Positions 9,741 through 17,804 of a stretch of 64,000 bases of DNA are shown here, piece by piece. Both the position numbers and the translations under genes were made by a program. The stretch's first letter is position 1. The number at the start of each line of letters is the position of its first letter. Below the pieces are notes generated by a model that saw only the letters and a list, made by a program, of their open reading frames with translations, was not told where the DNA came from and searched no databases. The stretch spans positions 20,159 through 84,158 of the forward strand of contig NZ_JAQZBC010000013.1 in NCBI RefSeq assembly GCF_029239295.1, written 5' to 3'. This stretch comes from Sphingomonas sp. GTDB lineage: Bacteria; Pseudomonadota; Alphaproteobacteria; Sphingomonadales; Sphingomonadaceae.

Positions 9741-10160
9741 TCAGGAACTGTGGTCGGCGATGATCCGCCAGCCTTCCTTGCGCCGTTCGAACAACAGGGT
9801 GGTCAGCCCGCTCTGAGCGGTGCCGCTCGCCGGGGTCAGCGTCCATCGCGCCACCAGCAGCATATGGACGTTGCTGATCGTCCGCCACGCTGCGGGCTGG
9901 AAAGACAGCCGCCCGCGTGCATTGCCACCCTCGGCAAAGCTGCCGGCATAGCGCTTAGCGATCGCGGCCTTGCCTCGCACCAGCTCCTTGCCGGAGGAAT
10001 AGACGGCATCGTCTGCATAGACCGCCATGAACCGATCGAGCGAACCGGTGTTCCACCCCGCGGCGCTGGCGGCCAGCTCGGCTTCGATCGCTGCCTGCGG
10101 ACTGACGACCGCCGCGGCGGCAACAGCCGCCTGCGTCATGGCGATGGCAATCATGGTCAT
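9741..10160 (-). CDS. Exported NTF2-like (DUF4440/SgcJ type) protein
   Basis: This 139-aa protein has a short hydrophobic N terminus (MTMIAIAMTQAAVAAAAVV) that probably acts as a signal peptide. A SnoaL/NTF2-like cone fold follows (IEAELAASAAGWNTGSLDRF, then DDAVYSSGKELVRGKAAI). Such domains bind small hydrophobic ligands or have been co-opted as isomerases, and no catalytic set can be assigned. The ATG at 10160 overlaps the stop of the EAL gene by four bases (ATGA), so it is translationally coupled to a c-di-GMP protein. Whether it acts with that protein is unknown. Confidence 0.8.
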   Translation of the reverse strand: MTMIAIAMTQAAVAAAAVVSPQAAIEAELAASAAGWNTGSLDRFMAVYADDAVYSSGKELVRGKAAIAKRYAGSFAEGGNARGRLSFQPAAWRTISNVHMLLVARWTLTPASGTAQSGLTTLLFERRKEGWRIIADHSS

Positions 10161-11743
10161 GTGTCCTCCCCCTCGACCAGTTGGGCGAGGGTCCGTTCGT
10201 CGACTGGTCCCGCGCGCAGGAAGCCCTGATAGAGATCGCATCCTTCCGCGGCGAGCAGATCTCGTTCGGCGGCGCTCTCCACCCCTTCGGCGATGGTGTG
10301 CAGGCCCAGCCCCGCCGCGATCGCGATCACGCCGCGCACGACCACGCGGGCACGCGGACCGCCCATGATGTCCTGCGTGATGCTGCGGTCGATCTTCAGG
10401 TAATCCAGCGGCAGCGCCTTCAGATAGGCAAGGCTCGAATAGCCGGTACCGAAATCATCGATCGCGACCCGTACGCCCGCATCGCGAAGCTGCTGCAACC
10501 GCTCGGCCGCGACCGGCAGGTCGGTGACCATGCCGCTTTCGGTCACTTCCGCCGTTACCCGGTCTGGCGCGATGTCGGCGCGGGCTATCATCGCCAGGAA
10601 ATGGTCGGCGAAATCGGTGCGGGCGAGATCGGTGGCGGTGACGTTCACCGCGACGCGCAACTCCGCCAGCGCCCCGCGCCACGCCCCCGCCCGGCGCAGC
10701 GCCAGCGACTGAATATGCTCGGACAAGGCGAGGCCCAGCCCGGCGCGGGCCGCTGCGGCAAACAAGGTGCTCGCCCCCAGCACGCTGTGCCGCGGATGCT
10801 CCCACCTGGCCAGCGCCTCCACCCCGACAATCCGGTCACTGGCCAGTGCCACCTGCGGCTGGAACAGGATGTCGATCTCGCCCCGGTCCATTGCGCGATG
10901 AAGATCGGCGGCCAGGTCGATCCCGTCGCCCGCCAGCGGCTCAGCCGCGGTCCGCACCGCGGCTCCCTCCCCCGTCGATGCCAGCATCAGCGCGTCGCGC
11001 GCCCGGCGCACCAGCGACTCCGCCGCCTCACCTCCGCTACGATGCGCCAGTCCGATGCGCGCGCCGACGCTGGCCTCCTCGCGGCCGAGCGAGAAACGCT
11101 GCCCCAGCGCGATCTCCATCGCCGCGATCCTTGCAGATGCCTCGGCATTGTCACCGCGCAGCGCGACGATGAACCCGGCGCCATTGTCGCGCTCCATCAC
11201 TGCCGTCTCAGGCAGCGTTCGCGCCAGCCGCGCCCCTGCCTGGTGCAGCAAGCTGTCACCAGCGCTGCGGCCATAAGCGACGTTCACCGTATCGAAGCGA
11301 GAAATGGATATTACCGCCACCGCTGCCGGTTCGTCGGGCGGCAGCGCCTCGACGAACCGCTCAACCCCGCCCTCGCTCGCTTCGCCCGCACGGCGAAATC
11401 GTCCGGTGCCACGCAGGCGACGGGCGTAGCGCGCCGCAAACCGCAAGGTTACGGCGAGTGAGGGGCTGTCGGCACTGGCAAGGCAGACGTGGGTTGCCCC
11501 TGCATCAAAGGCGTCGGCGGCGTCCTCCTCGTGCGCTAGCAGGACGACCAGAGCCGCCCGCGCGCGTGCCGCGATCAACCCCTCCGCGGCGACGGCTTTC
11601 GGGCCAGCAGCAGCATCGATCAGGCGGACGTCGGCGGTATCGCCGCCTGTCTGCCATCCCATGGATCGGACAAGATCTGTCAGCGGCTCGCAACCACTGC
11701 CCAGCGCCACTTCGGCTATATCGCTCGCATTCGTGCTCACCAT
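10157..11743 (-). CDS. EAL-domain c-di-GMP phosphodiesterase with degenerate GGDEF domain
   Basis: This 528-aa cytoplasmic protein has an N-terminal receiver-like or NTP-fold region (about 1-120), a degenerate GGDEF domain and a C-terminal EAL domain. The GGDEF signature is replaced by RDNGAGF (about 185-191), so cyclase activity is unlikely and the domain may sense GTP. The EAL domain keeps EALARW (about 309), DDFGTGYSSLAYLK, KIDRS and EGVE, which are the metal-binding and catalytic acids, so it should hydrolyse c-di-GMP. ATG 11743 is preferred. A GTG at 11788 would add 15 residues. It is divergent from moaA and coupled downstream to the NTF2-like gene. Confidence 0.88.
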   Translation of the reverse strand: MVSTNASDIAEVALGSGCEPLTDLVRSMGWQTGGDTADVRLIDAAAGPKAVAAEGLIAARARAALVVLLAHEEDAADAFDAGATHVCLASADSPSLAVTLRFAARYARRLRGTGRFRRAGEASEGGVERFVEALPPDEPAAVAVISISRFDTVNVAYGRSAGDSLLHQAGARLARTLPETAVMERDNGAGFIVALRGDNAEASARIAAMEIALGQRFSLGREEASVGARIGLAHRSGGEAAESLVRRARDALMLASTGEGAAVRTAAEPLAGDGIDLAADLHRAMDRGEIDILFQPQVALASDRIVGVEALARWEHPRHSVLGASTLFAAAARAGLGLALSEHIQSLALRRAGAWRGALAELRVAVNVTATDLARTDFADHFLAMIARADIAPDRVTAEVTESGMVTDLPVAAERLQQLRDAGVRVAIDDFGTGYSSLAYLKALPLDYLKIDRSITQDIMGGPRARVVVRGVIAIAAGLGLHTIAEGVESAAERDLLAAEGCDLYQGFLRAGPVDERTLAQLVEGEDT

Positions 11744-11826
11744 TGCGGCCGTATGGGTCGCCACGCGTTGCAGCAACCATGGACGCACCCTTGTTCCGCC
11801 GCCCCACAGGGCTTAGCTGTTCCGAT

Positions 11827-12834
11827 ATGGGAGAGATGCCGGCCGAACCCGCACTGATCGACGGCTTTGGCCGATCGATCCAGTACCTGCGCATTTCGGT
11901 GACGGATCGCTGCGATCTGCGCTGTCGGTACTGCATGGCGGAGAAGATGACCTTCCTGCCGCGCAATCGGCTGCTGGCACTCGAGGAAATCGCAATCATC
12001 GCCGAACGGTTCATTGCGTTCGGCGTGCGCAAGATCCGCCTCTCGGGCGGTGAGCCGCTCGTTCGTCGCGACGTGATCGAACTGGCGGAGCGGCTTGGCG
12101 GCCATGTCGGCGGCGGTCTCGACGAACTCACCATGACGACCAATGCGACCCGGCTCGCCGATCATGCCGAGGCGCTCGTCGCTGCCGGCATGCGCCGCGT
12201 GAACGTCAGCCTCGACAGCCGCGACCCTGCGCTGTTCCGGCATATCACCCGCCATGGCGACGTAGCGCAGGTGCTAGACGGCATCGCAGCCGGCCAGAAG
12301 GCTGGACTGGCAATCAAGATCAACATGGTCGCGCTGAAGGGCCTGAACGAGCATGAGATCGCGCCAATGCTCGAATGGTGCATGGCGGAGGGCCACGACC
12401 TCACCCTCATCGAAACCATGCCGCTGGGCGCGATCGATGAGGATCGCACAGACCGGTTCCTGCCGCTGACCGCTGTCTTCGATCAACTGTCGGATCGTTT
12501 TTCGCTCTCGCGTGACGCCCACAGCACGGGCGGCCCCGCGCGTTATTGGCAGGTCAATGGCACCGCAACTCGGCTGGGGCTGATCTCGCCGCTCACCGCT
12601 AATTTCTGCGAAGGCTGCAACCGTGTGCGGTTGACGACGGAGGGCCGGCTGTATTCATGCCTAGGTCATGAGGATCAGGTGGATCTCAAGGAAGCGCTAC
12701 GCAGCGGCGGCGTTGAGGCGCTGGACGCGGCTATCCGGCGCGGCATCGCGGCGAAACCCGCGCGGCATGATTTCCGCATCGAACGCGGCGCTGCCCCTGC
12801 CGTGTCGCGTCATATGAGCGTGACCGGCGGATGA
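11827..12834 (+). CDS. moaA: GTP 3',8-cyclase MoaA (molybdopterin biosynthesis)
   Basis: This 335-aa radical SAM enzyme catalyses the first step of molybdenum cofactor synthesis, with MoaC. The N-terminal cluster motif CDLRCRYC (Cys29, 33, 36) binds the SAM-cleaving 4Fe-4S. The C-terminal FCEGCNRVR and SCLG cysteines bind the second cluster that holds GTP. The conserved C-terminal Gly-Gly is present (SVTGG). The start may be 11827 or, three codons on, 11836. An upstream in-frame ATG at 11779 would add 16 residues. Its stop overlaps the nadK start by four bases. Confidence 0.95.
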   Translation: MGEMPAEPALIDGFGRSIQYLRISVTDRCDLRCRYCMAEKMTFLPRNRLLALEEIAIIAERFIAFGVRKIRLSGGEPLVRRDVIELAERLGGHVGGGLDELTMTTNATRLADHAEALVAAGMRRVNVSLDSRDPALFRHITRHGDVAQVLDGIAAGQKAGLAIKINMVALKGLNEHEIAPMLEWCMAEGHDLTLIETMPLGAIDEDRTDRFLPLTAVFDQLSDRFSLSRDAHSTGGPARYWQVNGTATRLGLISPLTANFCEGCNRVRLTTEGRLYSCLGHEDQVDLKEALRSGGVEALDAAIRRGIAAKPARHDFRIERGAAPAVSRHMSVTGG

Positions 12835-13610
12835 CGCTTTATCCTCGGCGGGCCTTGCTCGCCTCGCCGACCGCCACCGCACAGGCGGCGCGTGCGGCGC
12901 TCGCCGACGCATGGGATTGGTGCCATATCGACGAGGCCGATCTGGTGATCGCGCTCGGCGGCGACGGCTACATGCTCCAGGTGCTCCATTTGCTGCTCGA
13001 CGCGCGGCGGTCCGACGTCCCCGTGTTCGGGATGAACCTTGGCACCGTCGGCTTCCTGATGAACGAATGGCGCCAGCACGATCTTGAGGAACGGCTGACC
13101 AATGCGCGCGCGGTGAAGGTCACGCCGCTGCTGATGACCGCCACCGGCGCCGATGGCCGCATCCATACCGTTCCCGCAATTAACGAAGTGTCGCTGCTGC
13201 GCGAAACGCGCCAGACCGCGAAGCTCGAGGTGTCGGTCAACGACCGCGTCGTGCTAGAGGAACTGGCTTGCGACGGCATCCTCGTCGCGACGCCCGCCGG
13301 GTCGACCGCCTACAATCTGTCGGCGCACGGGCCGATCCTGCCGCTCGGCTCCGCCCTGATCGCGCTTACCCCGATCAGCGCCTTTCGCCCGCGTCGCTGG
13401 CGCGGTGCGATCCTCCCGGACAAGACCCGGATCAAGCTGCGCGTGCTCGATCAGAACAAGCGGCCCGTCTCCGCGGTGGCAGACCAGCGCGAGATTCGGG
13501 AGGTCAGGGAGGTCGACATCGCGATCGATCGCGCGCGGGAGCTGACGCTGCTGTTCGACCCCGGCCATGCGCTCGACGACCGGATCACGATGGAACAGTT
13601 CATTGTCTGA
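12831..13610 (+). CDS. nadK: NAD kinase
   Basis: This 259-aa enzyme phosphorylates NAD to NADP. It shows the family signature GGDG (LVIALGGDGYMLQ), NLGTVGFL, the conserved NE pair in INEVSLL and the Gly-rich ATPAGSTAYNLSAHGPI. The short length is usual in alphaproteobacteria. The ATG overlaps the moaA stop (ATGA at 12831-12834), so the two are translationally coupled although their pathways are not directly linked. tRNA-Asn follows 66 bases downstream on the same strand. Confidence 0.95.
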   Translation: MTLYPRRALLASPTATAQAARAALADAWDWCHIDEADLVIALGGDGYMLQVLHLLLDARRSDVPVFGMNLGTVGFLMNEWRQHDLEERLTNARAVKVTPLLMTATGADGRIHTVPAINEVSLLRETRQTAKLEVSVNDRVVLEELACDGILVATPAGSTAYNLSAHGPILPLGSALIALTPISAFRPRRWRGAILPDKTRIKLRVLDQNKRPVSAVADQREIREVREVDIAIDRARELTLLFDPGHALDDRITMEQFIV

Positions 13611-13676
13611 AAGAATCCGCTGATCGGGGGGTTGCAAGCCGCGAGAATCCGGCTAAAGACGCGCCTCCCGCAGCGT

Positions 13677-13751
13677 TCCCTGATAGCTCAGCGGTAGAGC
13701 TCTCGACTGTTAATCGAGCGGCCGTAGGTTCGAATCCTACTCAGGGAGCCA
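13677..13751 (+). tRNA. tRNA-Asn (anticodon GTT), CCA encoded
   Basis: The acceptor stem TCCCTGA (13677-13683) pairs with TCAGGGA (13741-13747), followed by discriminator G and an encoded CCA. The anticodon stem CTCGA/TCGAG encloses loop CTGTTAA with anticodon GTT at 13709-13711. The T loop reads GGTTCGAATCC. Confidence 0.97.
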
Positions 13752-13899
13752 GCGGGCCGGTTCACGGCGGTCCACCTCGACCCGACCGACGTTGATTTCC
13801 CCTACATTCCGGTCATTTCGCTGGTTCATGCCGGTTCAAAGCGCACCATCCAAGGCCGCGCCGCTCCCGATCGGTCGTGATTGTCATCATTGTCTCTGG

Positions 13900-14266
13900 C
13901 TATTCGGCATCGGGAAGGTGCTGGAAAGGCGGGATCATCGGCAGCTGACCGTCTTGGAAGGGTTGCTGCAGCGTGCCCATAGGGTGCGCCGTAGCCCAAC
14001 CAAGGCGGCGCCTGACGTCCTCGAGCTGGACCCGGGATCCGGCAACGTCGCGCACGCGCAGGCTGCGCTTGGCTCCTGGCGTTTTTTTCGACCACGCCTC
14101 TCTTGATCAGCTGCGCAATCAGTTCCTTCGCACGGCTATCGCTGATCGACAGTTCGCGGCTGATTTCAACAGACGTCGGCGCCGTGCCGAAGCGGACGAT
14201 CGGCTCGATGATGAATGCCAGCACCTGGTCGCGTCGCCGCAACGGCGCCGGGAAGTTCGCGCCCAT
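13900..14266 (-). pseudogene. Winged-helix DNA-binding protein, frameshifted at an A7 run
   Basis: The frame from 14266 encodes a helix-turn-helix domain (residues 13-60; TSVEISRELSISDSRAKELI, then AQLIKRGVVEK) that resembles a LexA- or MarR-like winged helix. Just after GVVEK the coding strand has seven A (plus-strand T at 14082-14088). The straight frame then runs into low-complexity Arg/Ala sequence until 13826. Skipping one A gives a natural continuation, EKTPGAKRSLRVRDVAGS, then RVQLEDVRRRLGW and PPFQHLPDAE, with a stop at 13900-13902, for an intact protein of about 121 aa. It may be a sequencing or assembly error, a real mutation or programmed slippage. No function is known beyond probable DNA binding. 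Confidence 0.65.
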
Positions 14267-14458
14267 AATCCCCCTTCCGAACCCCCGCTGGGAACATAAG
14301 GAGAATCGACCAAGATTGCCGTCCTTCCCGGTGGCGGCGCGCTTTCCAGGTATGTTGATAGAGTTGGGGCCCGCGCATTGCCGCTCCAGCTTTAGAGGTG
14401 CCCCGGCGCATTGATCGACCTTAAGGCAAGCTGCTCTGATCGCTTATAAACACCTCTG

Positions 14459-14692
14459 ATGCCAAGCTACAGCGTCACCATTATCAACGAACACTTCAGC
14501 CAGACGGGCGAGCAAGAAGCGCCTGATGATATTGGGGCATGGAAGGCCGCGATTGCGAGCGCCATTGATATTGGCAAGGATCAGGTTTCCCACGGCAGTC
14601 CGTTCTTCGGGGCCGAGGTGATCGTCGCGGAGGGTAACAGGCAGGTCGGCCGCTACCTTGTCTCCCTTGGTGCAAGCCCGCTGAAAGAATAG
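14459..14692 (+). CDS. Small DUF6894-like protein
   Basis: This 77-aa soluble protein begins MPSYSVTIINEHFSQTG and contains an AWKAAIASAIDIGKDQV helix and a SPFFGAEVIVAEG strand pair. It looks like the small DUF6894-type proteins found in several copies in sphingomonad and rhizobial genomes. It stands alone, with a second family member about 125 bases downstream. Function is unknown. Confidence 0.7.
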   Translation: MPSYSVTIINEHFSQTGEQEAPDDIGAWKAAIASAIDIGKDQVSHGSPFFGAEVIVAEGNRQVGRYLVSLGASPLKE

Positions 14693-14816
14693 AGCCATTG
14701 GCGAGCCGCTGGCCGCGGCCGAGACAATCTGATAAAGTCCTGTATCGCTGACCTTTTTTAGGGCGTTGGCGGCTGAGAGTCTAACGTGCTCCCGCCCCAG
14801 GTGCAGGAGCCAGAAT

Positions 14817-15056
14817 ATGGCTCGATATTTCTTTCATATTCGTGATCACAGCAGCTCGATTCTCGACGAAGAAGGCCGTGAGCTCCCTGATCGGAAAGCA
14901 GCGGAGGCGAAAGCCCTGGAGGCTGCTCGCGATACGCTAAGCCACGACATCAAGAGTGGCTTCATCGACTTGCGTTACCGCATCGAGGTTGAAGACGACG
15001 ATGGCATCGTCATTCACGTACTTCCGCTGGAGGACGCGTTCGTGGTCCGCAGATAG
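14817..15056 (+). CDS. Small DUF6894 family protein
   Basis: This 79-aa protein has the hallmark start MARYFFHIRDHSSSILDEEG, then ELPDRKAAEAKALEAARD and a C-terminal strand. This is the classic DUF6894 pattern. AGGAG lies seven bases before the ATG, which decides this start over the longer open frame. No reaction is known for the family. The neighbouring convergent Crp/Fnr gene and the related gene at 14459 suggest a small accessory stress patch, which is inference only. Confidence 0.8.
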   Translation: MARYFFHIRDHSSSILDEEGRELPDRKAAEAKALEAARDTLSHDIKSGFIDLRYRIEVEDDDGIVIHVLPLEDAFVVRR

Positions 15057-15105
15057 ATGCGTGGGATACGCAGCAGGATCTGTGCGCGGGCTCGCGTGAG
15101 GCGCT

Positions 15106-15897
15106 CTATGCTGGTCCAGCGGAGATGAAGAGGGCATCAAGAGGCGAATCGAAGCGCGGCGAAACCTGATCGAGGTGCAGGTACAGCGGATTGAAGTCAC
15201 CGACGCGCCGTAGCTTCTGCCAATTCGCAATCGAAATCGAGCGGCCACTATGCTCGATCAACCCATCTGTGGCGAGCGCCTTGATGGTGCGATTGACGTG
15301 AACACTCGTCAGGCCGGTTGCGTCGCCAAGTTGCTCCTGCGTCATCGGGAGCACGAACTTCTCGCTCGCGGAGATCAACCCCGCTCCGCGCATGCGGACT
15401 GCGATCTCGCACAGGATGTGCGCGATCCGCGCCCGCGCGTCCCTGCGCCCGACATTTAACACCCACTCGCGGAAGACGGATGCATCGATTAGCCCATCGA
15501 CCCAAAACGCATTGGCCACCGCCGGACGCGTCAGGATCAGATCCTGCAGAACGTCGCGCTCGATGTCGGCGACTTCAACCTCGGTCAGCGCCTGCAGGCT
15601 GTGATCGGCGATGTTCAGCAACAGGTGCTGAAGATCGAGCAATTCGCCCGGAAGGTGGACGGAGACGATCTGGCGCGCGCCTTCAACGGTCAATTTGTGT
15701 CGAAATGCCATCCCGGAGATGAGGAGGCTGCACGAGCTTCTGGGCGGCTCACCTTCACGGATCAGGTATGTATTTGCGTTCAAGCGCCGGCGCACGTGTG
15801 GCAGTTCCGCGATAGCAGCACGATCAGCCTCAGACAGAGACGCCCGGTGCGACATGCGCTCAGCAAAGAACGAAAGATCAGCTGAGGCCGAGGACAT
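15106..15897 (-). CDS. Crp/Fnr family transcriptional regulator
   Basis: This 263-aa protein has an N-terminal cyclic-nucleotide-binding-like beta-roll (about 25-140; YLIREGEPPRSSCSLLISG and VSVHLPGELLDLQHLL) and a C-terminal Crp-type winged helix. The recognition region reads PMTQEQLGDATGLTSVHVNR, then TIKALATDGLIEHSG. It lacks the four-cysteine set of a true Fnr, so the signal is unlikely to be an Fe-S cluster. Many alphaproteobacterial genomes have several such paralogs. It faces the small gene at 16215 across a 317-base divergent region. Confidence 0.9.
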   Translation of the reverse strand: MSSASADLSFFAERMSHRASLSEADRAAIAELPHVRRRLNANTYLIREGEPPRSSCSLLISGMAFRHKLTVEGARQIVSVHLPGELLDLQHLLLNIADHSLQALTEVEVADIERDVLQDLILTRPAVANAFWVDGLIDASVFREWVLNVGRRDARARIAHILCEIAVRMRGAGLISASEKFVLPMTQEQLGDATGLTSVHVNRTIKALATDGLIEHSGRSISIANWQKLRRVGDFNPLYLHLDQVSPRFDSPLDALFISAGPA

Positions 15898-16214
15898 GCG
15901 AGTTCTCCAAACGGCGGGAGCACAAGCATCTCTCAGTCGCCGGCGAGCCAGATACCGGAGCAGGCGATTTCACTCTTTAACATATCCGCAAACATGGCGC
16001 CTAACATATGAGACGTCGGTGCCGGCCGGGGGCGCCACCGGCATTATGGATGTGCAAGCTCATGCCGGAGCATGTCAGCTCCGCACTGAACGCCGTGAGC
16101 CGGCGGTTTGCCAAGCAATTGCATATAACTGCGTTAAGACAAAAAACGATCGCTCTTAATACAGATAAAGAACTGGCAGAGCGCTTCGCGGTAACTCTTC
16201 GGCAGGAGAGAGTC
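15898..16214. other. Divergent intergenic region without a recognised gene
   Basis: These 317 bases separate the Crp/Fnr gene from the small gene at 16215 and presumably hold both promoters. The stretch 15965-16010 is AT-rich, as is 16120-16160. I found no convincing -35/-10 pair, sigma-factor motif or palindrome. An open frame runs through 16008-16214 into the downstream gene, but its residues look random and its ribosome site is poor. Confidence 0.5.
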
Positions 16215-16421
16215 ATGCCGCATAATGATCAGGAATATTACTATGCCCGCGCCGAGGCAGAGCTCAAGATGGCGGAGACAGCCCGTGATCCCGCTGCTGT
16301 TCGCGCCCATTACATTCTAGCCGGGCATTACCTCGATCGGGCTTATGGAGACCATGGCGAGCAAGGTGCTACGGCAGATCAGATCAGGGCGAGGATACCG
16401 ATCCCTAATCCCCAGCAGTAG
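16215..16421 (+). CDS. Small hypothetical protein (68 aa)
   Basis: The protein starts MPHNDQEYYYARAEAELKMA and contains HYILAGHYLDRAYG. This pattern (a charged N-terminal helix, then an AHYILAGHYLDR helix) occurs in a small orphan family that I associate with sphingomonads. AGGAGAG lies six bases upstream and decides this start. The protein looks like a helical hairpin with no membrane segment or cysteine. Function is unknown. Confidence 0.7.
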   Translation: MPHNDQEYYYARAEAELKMAETARDPAAVRAHYILAGHYLDRAYGDHGEQGATADQIRARIPIPNPQQ

Positions 16422-17011
16422 AGCGGGCGACTACGCGCCAATGGACGTTGGCGAAGGGCTCCTTTCGGGCGAATCACGCCGGAGGCAGCCTCCGCCACGG
16501 CTACACGGATCCGCCATTTAGCGGCGGTTAGTACCCGAAGATGTGGGGCTTCGTACCCAGTCAGTTGAGCGGCTCATAGCTGCTCCCATCATCCACCCAC
16601 TAATGTGGACGCGGCAGTGCAGGCTGTGCCGAGAGGCCGCCTTCCGGCAGGCTCTAACGATCTGCGCGCCGTATCGTATCGCCTATATCCTGCTCGTCGC
16701 CAGGCGGCCGCGGGACGAAACAATCATGACCGCTCCGGCAGGTTTCGATGACCTCGATGACGATCTGCGTAGGCCCCGCGTCGGCCATCATGCCGCCGCG
16801 CTCCTCGTGATGATCGGCCGCAGCGCCAAGCGATGATCAAGCGGGGCCGGCACGAAGAAGGATGGAATATTCCGGTGCGAAGAACGCCCTGCCCACATGG
16901 CAGTGAAGGATATCGTCGCGCCCTTCGCCGGACATGGATGTTCTACGTAAATCCCGGTCAGCCACGGTTGGCGCCACGTTTGATCACCCGCGACTGCTTC
17001 CTGGGCGCAAG
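16422..17011. other. Long gene-poor stretch
   Basis: About 590 bases without a credible gene. Two tandem frames (a 36-codon frame from 16726 and an overlapping frame from 16833) join by ATGA, but the second runs into the sodB terminator hairpin, has no recognisable sequence and uses unusual residues. No tRNA, IS end or repeat array is visible. It may be decayed accessory DNA. Confidence 0.4.
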
Positions 17012-17047
17012 AAAAAGCGGGCGGATCCGTCTGGATCCACCCGCTTT
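17012..17047 (-). terminator. Intrinsic terminator of sodB
   Basis: AAAGCGGG-C-GGATCC (17014-17028) pairs with GGATCC-A-CCCGCTTT (17033-17047), with one mismatch and a GTCT loop. The A-run at 17012-17016 supplies the U-tract for the leftward transcript. Confidence 0.85.
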
Positions 17048-17079
17048 CCTGATCTGATCAGAGATCAGATGCGTGTTTG

Positions 17080-17688
17080 TCAGGCGGCGTCGAAACGACG
17101 GCCAACCTCTTCCCAGTTCACCACGTCCCACCAAGCTTTCAGATAGCCGGGGCGGTCGTTCTTGTAGGTGAGGTAATAAGCGTGTTCCCACACGTCATTG
17201 CCCAAGATCGGCGTGCCCTTTTCCTTGGCATCGTCCATCAACGGATTGTCCTGGTTCGGCGTCGACGTCACCTTCAGTGCGCCCGACGAATCCTTGATCA
17301 CCCAGGCCCAGCCCGAACCGAACTGACTCGCGCCCTTGCCGTTGAAATCTTCCTTCAGCTTGTCGAGGCCGCCATAGGCGTCGATCGCATCCTTCAGCGC
17401 GCCGGTGGGCTGGCCGCTCTTGGACGGGCTGGTCATGATCTTCCAGAAGAAGTCATGGTTCCAATAGCCGCCGCCGTTGTTGCGCACGAGCGGGGGCAAT
17501 GACGAGATCATGCCGAGGATGTCCTCGATCGACTTGCCTTCCAGCTTCGGATCGGCGGCGACGCCCTCGTTCAGCTTGGCAGTATAGGCCGCATGATGCT
17601 TGTCGTGGTGATAGGTCATCGTCTCCTTGGAGATGACCGGCTCCAGCGCGTCATAGTCGTACGGCAGGGGCGGCAGTTCGAATGCCAT
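17080..17688 (-). CDS. sodB: Superoxide dismutase (Fe/Mn family)
   Basis: This 202-aa enzyme converts superoxide to peroxide and oxygen in the cytoplasm. It has the Fe/Mn SOD landmarks MTYHHDKHHAAYTAKLNEG (metal and gateway His), GGGYWNHDFFWKIM and DVWEHAYYLTYKNDRPGYL with the Asp/His metal ligands. The sequence around the ligands is more Fe-type than Mn-type, but the metal cannot be proved by eye. AAGGAGGAA stands six bases before ATG 17688 and decides the start over a longer frame. It is a single-gene unit with a strong terminator. Confidence 0.96.
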   Translation of the reverse strand: MAFELPPLPYDYDALEPVISKETMTYHHDKHHAAYTAKLNEGVAADPKLEGKSIEDILGMISSLPPLVRNNGGGYWNHDFFWKIMTSPSKSGQPTGALKDAIDAYGGLDKLKEDFNGKGASQFGSGWAWVIKDSSGALKVTSTPNQDNPLMDDAKEKGTPILGNDVWEHAYYLTYKNDRPGYLKAWWDVVNWEEVGRRFDAA

Positions 17689-17804
17689 GGAATTTCCTCC
17701 TTCTGGGGTTCGCGTTATCGAACGCGACGCTACCCAAATGGCTCCCGCCTGCTCGTTACGCAACCGCTCCGATCAGCGATCGTGCAATCGCGCGATACGG
17801 CGCG

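Noticed and set aside
13677..13751. tRNA-Asn as an active integration site with a duplicated 3' end
   Set aside because: No second copy of the tRNA 3' end and no integrase gene was found downstream in the window.
13826..13899. C-terminal extension of the winged-helix gene in the unshifted frame
   Set aside because: The residues after the A7 run are low-complexity and the shifted frame gives a more protein-like sequence with an earlier stop.
16543..17057. Two possible small genes (from 16543 or 16726, and from 16833)
   Set aside because: No recognisable sequence, no good ribosome site, and the second frame ends in the sodB terminator hairpin.
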